Shown here in pieces: positions 40,391 to 48,977 of a DNA stretch of 54,958 bases (its first letter is position 1; every line of letters begins with the position of its first letter). The notes beneath the pieces were generated by a model. That model was not told the origin of the DNA, ran no database searches, and saw nothing but the letters and a program-made list of their open reading frames with translations. Source of the stretch: Scatosoma sp045650185 (GTDB lineage Bacteria; Bacillota; Clostridia; Christensenellales; Borkfalkiaceae); NCBI GenBank assembly GCA_045650185.1, contig JAZRQY010000019.1, positions 1 to 54,958 of the forward strand. Reading direction: 5' to 3'. The position numbers and the translations under genes are program-made.

Positions 40391-41541
40391 AAAAGCTTTC
40401 GGCGATTTGGACGATAGCCAAAAAAGAATTTTCCCGCTTTTTTAAGGATAAAAGAATGCTGGTTGCCCTCTTTTTCCCGGGGATTATGATCTATATCATC
40501 TATTCGTTTTTGGGCGGAACGTTGGTGCCTAGCTTGACTCCGTCCGAGGATTACACCTACCGTGTCTGCGTGGTGAACGCTCCGACTTGGTTGACAGAGG
40601 AATCCCTCTCCGTCGTGGGTGACTTTGATTTACAAATGGCGGCAGAAGAGGTTGCAGACGGCGAACAAAAGGTCAAGGATGGAGAGTTGGACGCGTACCT
40701 GGTATTCCCTAACGGCTTTGTTATAGGGGGTACGGATGCGGACGGAGCGCCCTATTCGGTACGACTGTATATCAATTCCGCCGACACCGAATCTGCGATG
40801 GCAGGACAATTGCTGACGGCGGTGATTTCCTCGGTGCAGTACGATGCGCCCAGATTCTTCCTGACAACGCAGGACGTTGCTACGGAGGGGGATCTTTCCG
40901 CGATGATGGTGTCCATGATAGGCCCGATGCTGATTTTGGCGATGTTGATGACGGGCTGTATGGCGGTTGCGCCTGAGAGTATCGCAGGCGAAAAGGAACG
41001 CGGTACGTTTGCGACGATGTTAATCACACCCGTCAAGCGTGGGTATATTGCCGCAGGCAAGGTATTGTCCTTGGCGGTGATTTCCCTGCTGAGCGGCGTT
41101 TGTAGTTGCGCAGGCGTCGTTCTCTCCCTGCCCAAGCTGATGGGAGAGGATACGATTTCCCTCTCTGCGCTCGGCTACGGCGTGGCGGAGTACGCTTCGC
41201 TGTTTGGTATCGTGCTGTCGTCCGTGCTTTTGATGGTGGCGCTGGTCTCCATGCTGTCGGCGTGGGCAAAGAGCGTCAAGGAGGCAACGGCGATGATTTC
41301 CCCCGTGATGATTATCGTCCTTCTTGTCGGGATTGGCGCTTCCTTCCTGCCGATGAATGAATGGTACTTCTTCTGTATTCCGCTTTTGAACAGCGCGGCG
41401 GCGCTGGGGAACGTGTTCTCTATGTCGGCGCAGCCGTTGTTCGTGGTGATTACCATTTTGACCAACCTTGCGGTTGCAGGCGGCTTAATGTGGGTGCTGT
41501 CGAGAATGTTCTGCAGCGAAAAAATCATGTTTGGGAAGTAA
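40387..41541 (+). CDS. ABC-2 type permease, NatB-like
   Basis: Membrane partner of the preceding ATPase. A cytoplasmic N-terminal helix (MKKLSAIWTIAKKEFSRFFKDKRMLVALFFPGIMIYIIYSFLGG) leads into helix 1, followed by an external domain of about 130 residues. Five further helices are found in the C-terminal half, with the ABC-2 hallmark AVAPESIAGEKERGTFATMLITPVKRG. It has 384 residues. The start codon overlaps the ATPase stop, so the pair is translationally coupled. Confidence 0.9.
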   Translation: MKKLSAIWTIAKKEFSRFFKDKRMLVALFFPGIMIYIIYSFLGGTLVPSLTPSEDYTYRVCVVNAPTWLTEESLSVVGDFDLQMAAEEVADGEQKVKDGELDAYLVFPNGFVIGGTDADGAPYSVRLYINSADTESAMAGQLLTAVISSVQYDAPRFFLTTQDVATEGDLSAMMVSMIGPMLILAMLMTGCMAVAPESIAGEKERGTFATMLITPVKRGYIAAGKVLSLAVISLLSGVCSCAGVVLSLPKLMGEDTISLSALGYGVAEYASLFGIVLSSVLLMVALVSMLSAWAKSVKEATAMISPVMIIVLLVGIGASFLPMNEWYFFCIPLLNSAAALGNVFSMSAQPLFVVITILTNLAVAGGLMWVLSRMFCSEKIMFGK

Positions 41542-41570
41542 GCTTTATGGTAAAAACGGCAATCGAGAGG

Positions 41571-41599
41571 TTGCATTTTTGCAAAAAATCGTGTATACT
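41571..41599 (+). promoter_or_regulatory. promoter of the 84-residue gene and lrp
   Basis: TTGCAT (41571-41576), 17-base spacer, TATACT (41594-41599). The start codon at 41610 is only 10 bases beyond, so the mRNA may be nearly leaderless. Confidence 0.65.
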
Positions 41600-41609
41600 A
41601 TAACGTACT

Positions 41610-41864
41610 ATGAGAATTTGGGCAAAAGTCATGTCTGACGGAAAAATTAAAAAGCAAACGGTGTACGAAAAGGCGGAGAGCTTGACCTATTCAAAACTCT
41701 TTGACTACGTGGCGGAAATCTGTAGCACGCTGGATATTCCCACGCCCGTGCTAGTGAAGGCGCATATCTTCAATTTCGCAAAGTTCAATCACGTGAAATT
41801 CACGCAGAGCGACTTTTTAGAGGATATTCCGTTTGACCATTTGTTTATAGAAAACTTGTTTTAA
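41610..41864 (+). CDS. small conserved-type protein, function unknown
   Basis: The 84-residue protein reads MRIWAKVMSDGKIKKQTVYEK, AESLTYSKLFDYVAEICSTLDIPTPVLVKAH, FAKFNHVKFTQSDFLEDIPFDHLFIENLF. From memory this pattern (MRIWAK...DIPTPxVL...F..F...KF...DF.E...FD.L.IE) recurs in Clostridia as an uncharacterised protein of the same size; no function is known to me. No Shine-Dalgarno is visible before the ATG, and the promoter -10 ends 10 bases upstream. It precedes the lrp-like gene by 19 bases. Confidence 0.75.
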   Translation: MRIWAKVMSDGKIKKQTVYEKAESLTYSKLFDYVAEICSTLDIPTPVLVKAHIFNFAKFNHVKFTQSDFLEDIPFDHLFIENLF

Positions 41865-41883
41865 TTTTGCGGAGGTTTAACCT

Positions 41884-42372
41884 ATGAAAGCGTTAGAAAA
41901 AGACGTATTAGAGATATTAAAGAGCGATGCGAGATTGTCCGCTAAACAAATCGCGGCGGCGCTTGGCGTAGCGACGGAGGACGTGCAGGCGTGTATCGAC
42001 GGTTTAGAACAATCGGGCGCAATCGTTAAATATGCCGCAATCGTCAACGGCGAAAAGACGGATGAAACGCTGGTGGAAGCGCTCATCGAGGTTAAGGTTA
42101 CCCCAAAGAGCGTGGAAGGCTTTGACGGAATTGCAAAGCAAATCGCCTCCTTCCCCGAGGTGAAGGGCGTGTATTTGATGAGCGGCGCATACGACCTTGC
42201 CGTATTCATCGAGGATGCGTCTTTGCAAAAGGTAGCGCGCTTCGTTTCCGAACGTATCTCCACGTTTAGCGGCGTTATTTCGACGGCAACCCACTTTATC
42301 TTGAAAAAGTACAAAGTAGAGGGGATTTGCACGGAAAAGGATGAAGACCGCCGTATCTCCGTCCAAGCCTAA
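41884..42372 (+). CDS. Lrp/AsnC-family transcriptional regulator
   Basis: Lrp/AsnC proteins sense amino acids and regulate amino-acid metabolism. An N-terminal winged helix (LEKDVLEILKSDARLSAKQIAAALGVATEDVQACIDGLEQSGAIVKYAAIVN) is followed by a RAM effector domain (EALIEVKVTPKSVEGFDGIAKQIASFPEVKGVYLMSGAYDLAVFIE). It has 162 residues. GCGGAGG precedes the ATG. It lies directly upstream of an aminotransferase gene, a conserved pairing suggesting that it regulates that gene. Confidence 0.93.
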   Translation: MKALEKDVLEILKSDARLSAKQIAAALGVATEDVQACIDGLEQSGAIVKYAAIVNGEKTDETLVEALIEVKVTPKSVEGFDGIAKQIASFPEVKGVYLMSGAYDLAVFIEDASLQKVARFVSERISTFSGVISTATHFILKKYKVEGICTEKDEDRRISVQA

Positions 42373-42382
42373 TTGCCTATAA

Positions 42383-42433
42383 AATGCGGCGCAATACTGC
42401 CCCAACTGTGGCAAAGATCTTATATTAAGTTAA
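42383..42433 (+). pseudogene. possible zinc-ribbon gene remnant
   Basis: In frame 42383 the gap between lrp and the aminotransferase reads NAAQYCPNCGKDLILS and then stop. CPNCGKDL is a typical zinc-ribbon knuckle, but there is no start codon and a stop lies just upstream. It could be the fossil end of a lost gene or chance. Confidence 0.25.
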
Positions 42434-42456
42434 ACACAAACAGCAAATAGGTTTTT

Positions 42457-43623
42457 ATGCGTAGTTTCATCAACGAAAAATCAAAAGCGTTAAAGCCAAG
42501 CGGTATTAGAAAATTCTTCGATATCGTACGGGAAACCGAGGGCGCAATTTCGCTGGGCGTGGGCGAGCCGGATTTCGTCACCCCTTGGCGTGTGCGCTCG
42601 GCGGCGATTACTTCCCTGCAAAGAGGCTATACGCAATATACGGGCAACCGTGGCTTGCCGAAGCTGTTGGAATTGGTTTCTCGCTATTTAGAGGAACGGT
42701 TTTCCTTGCGCTACGACCCGAAGAATATCATCATTACGGTGGGCGGTAGCGAGGCGATAGACCTTGCCCTGCGCGCTTGTGTCGAGCGTGGGGAAGAGGT
42801 ACTCGTGCCCGACCCTGCTTACGTGTCCTACGCCCCCTTGATTACCATGTCGGACGGCGTTCCCGTGGCGGTGGAATGTAGGGAAGAGGATTCCTTTATC
42901 GTTCGTGCCGACGCTATCGAAAAGGCGGTGACGAACAAGACGAAGGCGATTATTTTGACCTATCCCAACAACCCTACCGGCGCGGTCATGACCAAGGAAC
43001 AGTTGGAAGAGATTGCGGCGGTCATCATCAAGCACGACCTGCTTGTCATCACCGACGAGATTTATGCAGAGCTGACTTACGGCGGTAGACATTGTTCGAT
43101 TGCTACCCTTCCCGGGATGCAGGAAAGAACGGTATACGTCAGCGGCTTTTCCAAGGCGTTTGCAATGACGGGCTGGAGGCTTGGCTACGTTGCCGCGCCT
43201 GCGGAGATTGACAACGCGATGTTCAAAATTCACCAATATGCGATGCTGTGCGCGCCGATCACCTCGCAATATGCAGGGATTGAGGCGCTCTTAGAAGGTT
43301 TTTCAGACGGCTTTTCCGTGGTAGAGGAGATGCGTGATGCGTACGATAAGCGCCGCAGATTTGTGCTCAGTTCCCTTCGGGAAATGGGGCTGGAATGCTT
43401 TGAGCCGAGAGGTGCGTTCTACGCATTCCCGTCGGTAAAGGGCACGGGCTTGGACAGCGAAACGTTTGCGGAACGCTTATTAAAAGAGCAAAAAGTAGCG
43501 GTCGTTCCCGGGACGGCGTTCGGGCTGTTCGGGGCGGAAAACGTACGTATTTCTTACGCAACAGGGATGTCGCAACTGAACGAGGCGTTTGAACGAATGT
43601 CGTCGTTCATGAAAAAACTGTAA
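42457..43623 (+). CDS. class I/II aminotransferase (PLP-dependent)
   Basis: A fold-type I aminotransferase for an amino acid. It has GVGEPDFVTPWRVRSAAITSLQRGYTQYTGNRGLPKLLELVSRY, the cofactor-site stretch GGSEAIDLALRAC, ILTYPNNPTGAV, and the PLP-binding lysine in YVSGFSKAFAMTGWRLGYVAAP. It has 388 residues. It resembles the PatA/aromatic aminotransferase group, but substrate preference cannot be read off. A poor ribosome binding site precedes the ATG. Probably cotranscribed with, and controlled by, the Lrp-type gene upstream. Confidence 0.92.
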   Translation: MRSFINEKSKALKPSGIRKFFDIVRETEGAISLGVGEPDFVTPWRVRSAAITSLQRGYTQYTGNRGLPKLLELVSRYLEERFSLRYDPKNIIITVGGSEAIDLALRACVERGEEVLVPDPAYVSYAPLITMSDGVPVAVECREEDSFIVRADAIEKAVTNKTKAIILTYPNNPTGAVMTKEQLEEIAAVIIKHDLLVITDEIYAELTYGGRHCSIATLPGMQERTVYVSGFSKAFAMTGWRLGYVAAPAEIDNAMFKIHQYAMLCAPITSQYAGIEALLEGFSDGFSVVEEMRDAYDKRRRFVLSSLREMGLECFEPRGAFYAFPSVKGTGLDSETFAERLLKEQKVAVVPGTAFGLFGAENVRISYATGMSQLNEAFERMSSFMKKL

Positions 43624-43696
43624 AGAGTGTAAGGAAAAAACCTGAAAAAATGCAAAAAAATTCTTTATTTTCCTATGGAAATAGGCTGAAAATGAA

Positions 43697-43725
43697 TTGA
43701 CAAGCATAAAAAAAACGGGTATAAT
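43697..43725 (+). promoter_or_regulatory. promoter of greA-lysS
   Basis: TTGACA (43697-43702), 17-base spacer, TATAAT (43720-43725): consensus in both boxes. Confidence 0.9.
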
Positions 43726-43745
43726 AAGCACCAGAGAAGCGAAAT

Positions 43746-43779
43746 CACCGTGATCGAATTCGGTCGCGGCGGTTTTTTT
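43746..43779 (+). terminator. leader terminator upstream of greA (possible attenuator)
   Basis: CCGTGATCG, AATT loop, CGGTCGCGG (two G-T pairs), then CGG and seven T. It lies about 15-45 bases downstream of the predicted greA transcription start, so transcripts from that promoter must read through it. A second hairpin (CGCC-GTGAT-GGCG, 43796-43808) sits right before the Shine-Dalgarno. It could also terminate the upstream aminotransferase transcript. Confidence 0.7.
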
Positions 43780-43827
43780 GCGTTTTAAGGGATTACGCCG
43801 TGATGGCGATTAGGAGGAGAAAAGTAA

Positions 43828-44352
43828 ATGGCAAAGACGTATTTTACGGAGAGTGGCGCTCTTGCAGAAATCGATGCAGAGAAGGTTTACATGTCCAGAG
43901 AGGGATATGAAGAAAAGAAAGCGTACTTGAAGTATTTACAGACGGAAAAAAGGGATGAGATCGTGGCGAGAATTACCGAGGCAAGAAGCCACGGCGACCT
44001 TTCGGAGAACGCGGAATACGACGCCGCAAGAAACGAACAGGCAAGCAACGAAGGTGAAATCTTCGAGTTGGAATACAAACTGAAAAATCGTTGTATCTAC
44101 GGTACGCCCAAGGCGGACGTTGACTTTGTAACGTTCGGCGTAAAGGTGACGGTGTACGACGATATGTTCGAAGAGGAAGAAGAATACGAAATCACCGGCT
44201 CGATGGATGCAAACATCGAAGAAAACAAGATTTCCAACGAATCCCCGATGGGCGCTTCCTTGTTTGGACACAAGCAGGGCGAAACGGTAACGGTGCATTT
44301 GCCCAACGGCAACTCTTATGAGTTGGTAATTAAGAAGGTAGAACTGGCGTAA
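43828..44352 (+). CDS. greA: transcription elongation factor GreA
   Basis: GreA enters the RNA polymerase secondary channel and stimulates cleavage of backtracked RNA. The N-terminal coiled coil ends in the catalytic acidic tip (ARSHGDLSENAEYDAARNEQ), followed by the FKBP-like domain ending GASLFGHKQGETVTVHLPNGNSYELVIKKVEL. It has 174 residues: about 20 extra N-terminal residues (AKTYFTESGALAEIDAEKVY) precede the usual start at MSREGYEEKKAYLKYL. The extension is real, since AGGAGG is correctly placed before the upstream ATG. Confidence 0.96.
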   Translation: MAKTYFTESGALAEIDAEKVYMSREGYEEKKAYLKYLQTEKRDEIVARITEARSHGDLSENAEYDAARNEQASNEGEIFELEYKLKNRCIYGTPKADVDFVTFGVKVTVYDDMFEEEEEYEITGSMDANIEENKISNESPMGASLFGHKQGETVTVHLPNGNSYELVIKKVELA

Positions 44353-44374
44353 ACGCTTAAGATAGAGGTGTACG

Positions 44375-45880
44375 ATGCAAGATAAGAACGTAAACGTAGA
44401 AGTAAAAGAAGAAGAACAGCTGATTGAACAGGCGAGAATTCGTCGTGAAAAGCTGCAAAAGCTCATCTCGGAAGGGAAGAACCCTTACGAGCAGGTAAAA
44501 TACGACGTCAACGCAGACTCTGCGGACATTAAGGCAAACTACGAGGCGTACGAGGGGAAAACCGTTTCCGTTGCAGGTCGTATGATGTCCAGACGTATCA
44601 TGGGTAAGGCGTCCTTCTCCCATATCGCGGATAAGAGCGGCAGCATTCAGCTGTACGTTTCCCGCAACGACTTGGGTGAAGAGAACTATACTTCCTACAA
44701 AAAGGACTACGACATCGGCGATATCATCGGCGTAAAGGGCGTAGTGTTCAAAACGCAGACGGGGGAAATTTCCCTGCACGTCCACGAGATGATTATGCTG
44801 ACGAAGTCCCTTCTGCCCCTGCCTGAAAAATACAACGGCTTGCAGAATCAGGACTTGAAGTACCGTTTGCGTCACCTCGATTTGATTATGAACGACGACG
44901 TGAAGAAGACCTTCCGTGTTCGTTCGCAAATCTTGAAGGAAATCCGCGCTTACCTCGACGGTATGGGTTATTTGGAAGTGGATACCCCCACCCTTTTGAC
45001 GCTTGAAATCGGTGCGGACGCACGTCCCTTCAAGACCCACCACAACGCACTCGATTTGGATATGTATATGCGTATCGAAACCGAGCTGTTCTTAAAGCGT
45101 TTGATTGTCGGTGGCTTGGATAAGGTATACGAAGTAGGCCGTATCTTCCGTAACGAAGGTATGGACGCTTTCCACAACCCCGAATTTACTACGATCGAAA
45201 TGTATCAGGCGTACAGCGACTACGTGGATATGATGAACCTCATCGAGGATCTTTACAAGACGGTTACCTTGAAGGTATGCGGTACGCTGGACATCACCTA
45301 TCAGGGTACGGTCATCCACATGGGTGAATGGACGAGAATGACGATGGCAGAGGCTGTGAAGAAGTACGCCGGCGTAGATTACAACGACTGGGAAACGGAC
45401 GAGCAGGCTCGCGCCGTGGCAAAGGAAAAGGGCTTAGAGCTTGAACAGGGAGACGCCGCAACCAAGGGGCACGTCCTTATCGAATTCTTCGATGCGTTCG
45501 TAGAAGACAAGCTGATTCAGCCCACCATCATCTACGATTATCCCGTAGAAAACTCGCCTTTGGCAAAGCGCAAACCCTCCAACCCTGCGTTCACCGAACG
45601 TTTCGAATACTTCATCTGCGCGCACGAGTACGGCAATGCGTTCTCGGAATTGAACGACCCGATCGATCAAAAACAGCGTATGGTAAAGCAGGTGGAAGCA
45701 AAGCGCGCGAAGGGCAACAACGAAGCGCAGGTGGACGAAGATTTCATCAACGCTTTGGAATATGGTCTGCCTCCTACAGGCGGCTTGGGAATGGGCTTAG
45801 ACAGATTGGTAATGTTGCTTACGGACAGCTCTACCATTCGTGACGTAATCCTCTTCCCCACCATGAAACCGAAAAAATAA
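44375..45880 (+). CDS. lysS: lysyl-tRNA synthetase, class II
   Basis: LysS charges tRNA-Lys with lysine. The OB-fold anticodon-binding domain (about 60-145, KTVSVAGRMMSRRIMGKASFSHIADKSGSIQLYVSR) precedes the catalytic core with motif 1 (GYLEVDTPTLLTLEIGADARPFKTHHNALDL), motif 2 (VYEVGRIFRNEGMDAFHNPEFTTIE) and motif 3 (GLGMGLDRLVMLL). It has 501 residues, standard. It follows greA by 22 bases, the frequent Bacillota greA-lysS operon. Confidence 0.98.
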   Translation: MQDKNVNVEVKEEEQLIEQARIRREKLQKLISEGKNPYEQVKYDVNADSADIKANYEAYEGKTVSVAGRMMSRRIMGKASFSHIADKSGSIQLYVSRNDLGEENYTSYKKDYDIGDIIGVKGVVFKTQTGEISLHVHEMIMLTKSLLPLPEKYNGLQNQDLKYRLRHLDLIMNDDVKKTFRVRSQILKEIRAYLDGMGYLEVDTPTLLTLEIGADARPFKTHHNALDLDMYMRIETELFLKRLIVGGLDKVYEVGRIFRNEGMDAFHNPEFTTIEMYQAYSDYVDMMNLIEDLYKTVTLKVCGTLDITYQGTVIHMGEWTRMTMAEAVKKYAGVDYNDWETDEQARAVAKEKGLELEQGDAATKGHVLIEFFDAFVEDKLIQPTIIYDYPVENSPLAKRKPSNPAFTERFEYFICAHEYGNAFSELNDPIDQKQRMVKQVEAKRAKGNNEAQVDEDFINALEYGLPPTGGLGMGLDRLVMLLTDSSTIRDVILFPTMKPKK

Positions 45881-45901
45881 GCGCCCCCATCGGCGCAGAC
45901 G

Positions 45902-45933
45902 AAAACGCCGATAAACCCTTTCGGCGTTTTTTT
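45902..45933 (+). terminator. terminator of greA-lysS
   Basis: AAAACGCCGA, TAAACCCTT loop, TCGGCGTTTTTTT. Confidence 0.9.
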
Positions 45934-45971
45934 ATATTCCTTTGCATGGCGATATAATAGGAGAATACGAT

Positions 45972-47006
45972 ATGGATGCAAAAATCACAAAAAAACGGTT
46001 AGAGCATTTGCTTTCCTACGATTGGATAAAGATACTTCTCGCGGCGATTGCGGCGGTGATGATATGGATACTTATCTTCACGATGACAGCCACCAGAGTC
46101 ACCACCACGGAACGCTTCGTTATCCAAAATTATTACGGCGTTCAGTACGGTGAAAGATTGAACGTTTATGGCGGCTATTCCTACGGGGTTATTGAGGCCG
46201 AGATTGTGGACAATATGCGTGCAGGCGGCGGCACCTTTAGTGATTTGTTTGCCTCTAACTTGGAGCTTTCGGAAGGGGATATAGTGCTGATTGCGGACAC
46301 CCCGAGAAACCGCCAAGCCAAAAAGGACGAACAGGGCAACGAATTGAAGGATGCGGAAGGCAACGTTATATACGAATACGGCGAAAGTTATTTGAACGCC
46401 ATGATACGTACGTACGGCAGTAGATATTTTACTCGGCTGGACGACAGCGAAACGAGCAAGGGATACTTTACGCAGATGAAGGAATATCTTGCAAAGTACT
46501 ACCGCACGGAAGATTCCGACACAAAAGTATTTAGCGGCGTGTCCTTGACGAAGGCGAGCTTTGATAAAGACAGTCTGAACGAGGAAGTCGTGGAAACGGA
46601 GTTCCGTGCCCGCGTTGCGAAAAACAAGGACAAGCGCTTTAAAAAAGAGGCGCAAATTGTGGAAGGTGTTAAGGCGGACAAGGAGCGTATACGCTCTTAC
46701 CTTGAGGCGTACGAAAACATCTTCTCCTATTTAGAAAAAGGGTACGTGGAATTGACCAGCGTGTCTATTTCCATTAGCGAAGAACGCACTTTGGAAGGCG
46801 CGTACGGCATCAACCTTTGCCCCAGCGCAAGCACTACGATGAAAAATCTTAAGGAGCATATTTATTACAACGACTTTGACGGCAAAATAACGGCGGATAA
46901 CCTCAACGCTGTGTTTATGACGTTTGATAAGCTGGACAAAGATTTTCAATACGAAAATCTGCTGTATCTGAACGCCTTAATTCAAGACGTTTGCACGGAG
47001 TTGTAA
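45972..47006 (+). CDS. single-pass membrane protein of unknown function
   Basis: The 344-residue protein has a short basic cytoplasmic N-terminus (MDAKITKKRLEHLLSYDW), one helix at about 20-42 (ILLAAIAAVMIWILIFTMTAT), and a large external part. That part shows no signature I recognise; it contains a charged stretch (NRQAKKDEQGNELKDAEGNVIYEYGESY) and a C-terminal segment with conserved-looking SVSISISEERTLEGAYGINLCPS. TAGGAG lies eight bases before the ATG at 45972; an earlier ATG at 45942 lacks one. It sits four bases upstream of a PLP decarboxylase and is in one transcription unit with it and mntP. Confidence 0.8.
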   Translation: MDAKITKKRLEHLLSYDWIKILLAAIAAVMIWILIFTMTATRVTTTERFVIQNYYGVQYGERLNVYGGYSYGVIEAEIVDNMRAGGGTFSDLFASNLELSEGDIVLIADTPRNRQAKKDEQGNELKDAEGNVIYEYGESYLNAMIRTYGSRYFTRLDDSETSKGYFTQMKEYLAKYYRTEDSDTKVFSGVSLTKASFDKDSLNEEVVETEFRARVAKNKDKRFKKEAQIVEGVKADKERIRSYLEAYENIFSYLEKGYVELTSVSISISEERTLEGAYGINLCPSASTTMKNLKEHIYYNDFDGKITADNLNAVFMTFDKLDKDFQYENLLYLNALIQDVCTEL

Positions 47007-47010
47007 TCAT

Positions 47011-48303
47011 ATGCAAGCGTACTTTTCCAATCGTTCCGTAGCCGAGCGTTGTCATATCCTCAAGATGTTAGAGGCGCAGGCGAAGACGGAACATTATTCC
47101 TACCATACCCCCGGGCACAAGCAAAAGGGGTACGATATCACCGAGCTTGGCTATTCGGACAACCTCTCTTGCCCGCGCGGCGTGATTTTGTCGGCGCAAG
47201 AGGATATTGCGGAGATTTTGGGTGCGGCGGCATCCTATATCTTAACGGACGGTTCGACGGCGGGCGTGCTTTCGATGCTGTATGCGTTAAAGTCGCTCGG
47301 ATGCCGTTCGGTTGCGGCGTTTACTGCCTCGCATAAGAGCTTTTTTAATGGCTGTCTATTGACGGGCTTGAAACCTATATTGATGAAAACACCTATGGGC
47401 GAAAACGGCTTGCCTCGTAAAATAGGCGCAGGCGACGTTTTGGAAGGCTTAGAGGGCGCGGACGCTCTGTTTTTGACCTCGCCCGATTACTATGGAAACG
47501 TTGCCGACTTGCAGGCGATTCAAGCGGCCTGTAAAAAACACGGCAAGTATTTGGTGGTGGACGGCGCGCACGGAGGCCACTTACATTATAATCGCGCGTT
47601 GCATGCAGGCGCGCATGCGGACATGTGGGTGGACGGCGTACATAAGAGCTTGCCTGCCCTCACCCAGGGCGCGGTGGTATCTGCAAAAAAACCGTGTGTA
47701 GAGGCGCTTGGTGCGGCGGTAGATATCTTCCGTACGACCAGCCCTTCCTACCCGATTATGGCATCGGTAGAATATGCAGTAAAATACCCTCGAAACGTAT
47801 GGTTGGAAGAACGTGTTCAGGGATTAAAAAAGGAAAAACCCTATCTATACGAAAGCGCGGATTACACCAAGCTTTGCGTGTTTGCCGTGGACGGCTTTGC
47901 CTTGGAGCAAAAGGCGATCACTGAGGGGATTTACCCTGAATTTGCGTCAGGGAATTTGGTATGCTTTTACCTCTCTCCCGTGATGGGAAAAGAGGCGGTA
48001 GACCGCCTGCTTGCCTTTTTGGATAGAATGGAAGAGGAAGGCTTGCTTTTGGCGGAAAAAGACGTTCATTCCACCCCTGCCCCCGTCGTTTTAGAGGATA
48101 TAGAGGGGTTGCAGACGGAAAAAGTACCCTTGCGCGAGGCGGAAGGACGGCTCTCGGCGGTGCTTTGCGGCTTATTCCCTCCCTGCACACCTATGATACA
48201 AAAAGGGGAGCGGATTACGAAAGAAAAAATAGATGCCCTGCAAAAAGCGGCAAACGTATTTGGTATAGAAGACGGAAAAATTTTAGTACGTAAGGAAAAT
48301 TAA
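47011..48303 (+). CDS. Orn/Lys/Arg decarboxylase-family PLP enzyme (short form)
   Basis: Fold-type I decarboxylase of the Bacillus SpeA/YaaO type, making polyamine precursors from basic amino acids. It starts with YHTPGHKQKGYDITELGYSDNLSCPRGVILSAQEDIAEILGA, contains SYILTDGSTAGVLSMLYALK and LTSPDYYGNVADLQ, and the PLP lysine is in MWVDGVHKSLPALTQGAV. The C-terminal domain ends with LFPPCTPMIQKGERIT, the family's substrate-site tail. At 430 residues it is about 50 shorter than typical. The exact substrate is uncertain. It belongs to an apparent operon with mntP. Confidence 0.9.
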   Translation: MQAYFSNRSVAERCHILKMLEAQAKTEHYSYHTPGHKQKGYDITELGYSDNLSCPRGVILSAQEDIAEILGAAASYILTDGSTAGVLSMLYALKSLGCRSVAAFTASHKSFFNGCLLTGLKPILMKTPMGENGLPRKIGAGDVLEGLEGADALFLTSPDYYGNVADLQAIQAACKKHGKYLVVDGAHGGHLHYNRALHAGAHADMWVDGVHKSLPALTQGAVVSAKKPCVEALGAAVDIFRTTSPSYPIMASVEYAVKYPRNVWLEERVQGLKKEKPYLYESADYTKLCVFAVDGFALEQKAITEGIYPEFASGNLVCFYLSPVMGKEAVDRLLAFLDRMEEEGLLLAEKDVHSTPAPVVLEDIEGLQTEKVPLREAEGRLSAVLCGLFPPCTPMIQKGERITKEKIDALQKAANVFGIEDGKILVRKEN

Positions 48304-48304
48304 A

Positions 48305-48919
48305 ATGGGAATTATTGAACTTTTGTTGACGGCGGTTGCTTTGGCAATGGACGCCTGCGCCGTGGGTATGACCAACGGTATGACGGCGAAGAAATGGCGT
48401 ACGTCGAACGTATTTATCATCGCTTTGTTTTTCGGGGTTTTTCAGGGTGCGATGCCTTTGATTGGCTACTATGTGGCGCACCTGTTTGCGGAAAGCTTTA
48501 TGGAGGTTTTCGAAACGGCATCCTCGGTGATTGCGTTTATCCTGCTTGCATTCTTGGGCGGTAAAATGATTTTGGACGCCATCAAGGAGATGACCAACAA
48601 ATGCCCTTGTGAGTGCGAGGAAGGTTGTATCGGTGAAAGACTCAACTACGGCAAGCTCACCGTGCAAGCGGTAGCAACCTCGATTGACGCCTTGGCGGTG
48701 GGTGTTACCCTGCGTATGGTAGAGATGACGGAAATCGGCTTACCCTTAGGGGTGTTTGGCTCGGTGGGAGTCATTGGCGGCATCACCTTTGCTCTGTGCA
48801 TCGTGGCTGTTTACTTAGGCCGCGCAATCGGCAACAAGCTGGCGGATAAAGCAGGCTTGGCAGGCGGTATCGTCCTTGTGGGTATCGGCGTAAAGCTTCT
48901 CATCGAAGGATTACTGTAA
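48305..48919 (+). CDS. mntP: manganese efflux pump MntP
   Basis: MntP exports Mn(II). The 204-residue protein has six predicted helices in two repeats. The conserved acidic motifs are ALAMDACAVGMTNG in helix 1 and TSIDALAVGVTLRM in helix 4, which carry the metal-binding Asp residues. A cytosolic loop in the middle is unusual in being Cys-rich (KCPCECEEGC). It starts two bases after the decarboxylase stop. No manganese riboswitch precedes it, as it is internal to the operon. Confidence 0.95.
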   Translation: MGIIELLLTAVALAMDACAVGMTNGMTAKKWRTSNVFIIALFFGVFQGAMPLIGYYVAHLFAESFMEVFETASSVIAFILLAFLGGKMILDAIKEMTNKCPCECEEGCIGERLNYGKLTVQAVATSIDALAVGVTLRMVEMTEIGLPLGVFGSVGVIGGITFALCIVAVYLGRAIGNKLADKAGLAGGIVLVGIGVKLLIEGLL

Positions 48920-48973
48920 AAAAACGAAAGAGAGAACGAATCGGGTTGCGACCGAAACGTCCTCTCTTTTTTT
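48920..48973 (+). terminator. terminator of the decarboxylase-mntP operon
   Basis: AAAGAGAG...CTCTCTTT outer stem with an inner TCGG/ACCG hairpin, then a run of seven T. Confidence 0.88.
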
Positions 48974-48977
48974 GTTG

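Noticed and set aside
39614..41541. Naming the ABC exporter as a sodium pump (NatAB)
   Set aside because: Resemblance to NatAB is clear, but many ABC-2 exporters of drugs and peptides share it; the substrate was left open.
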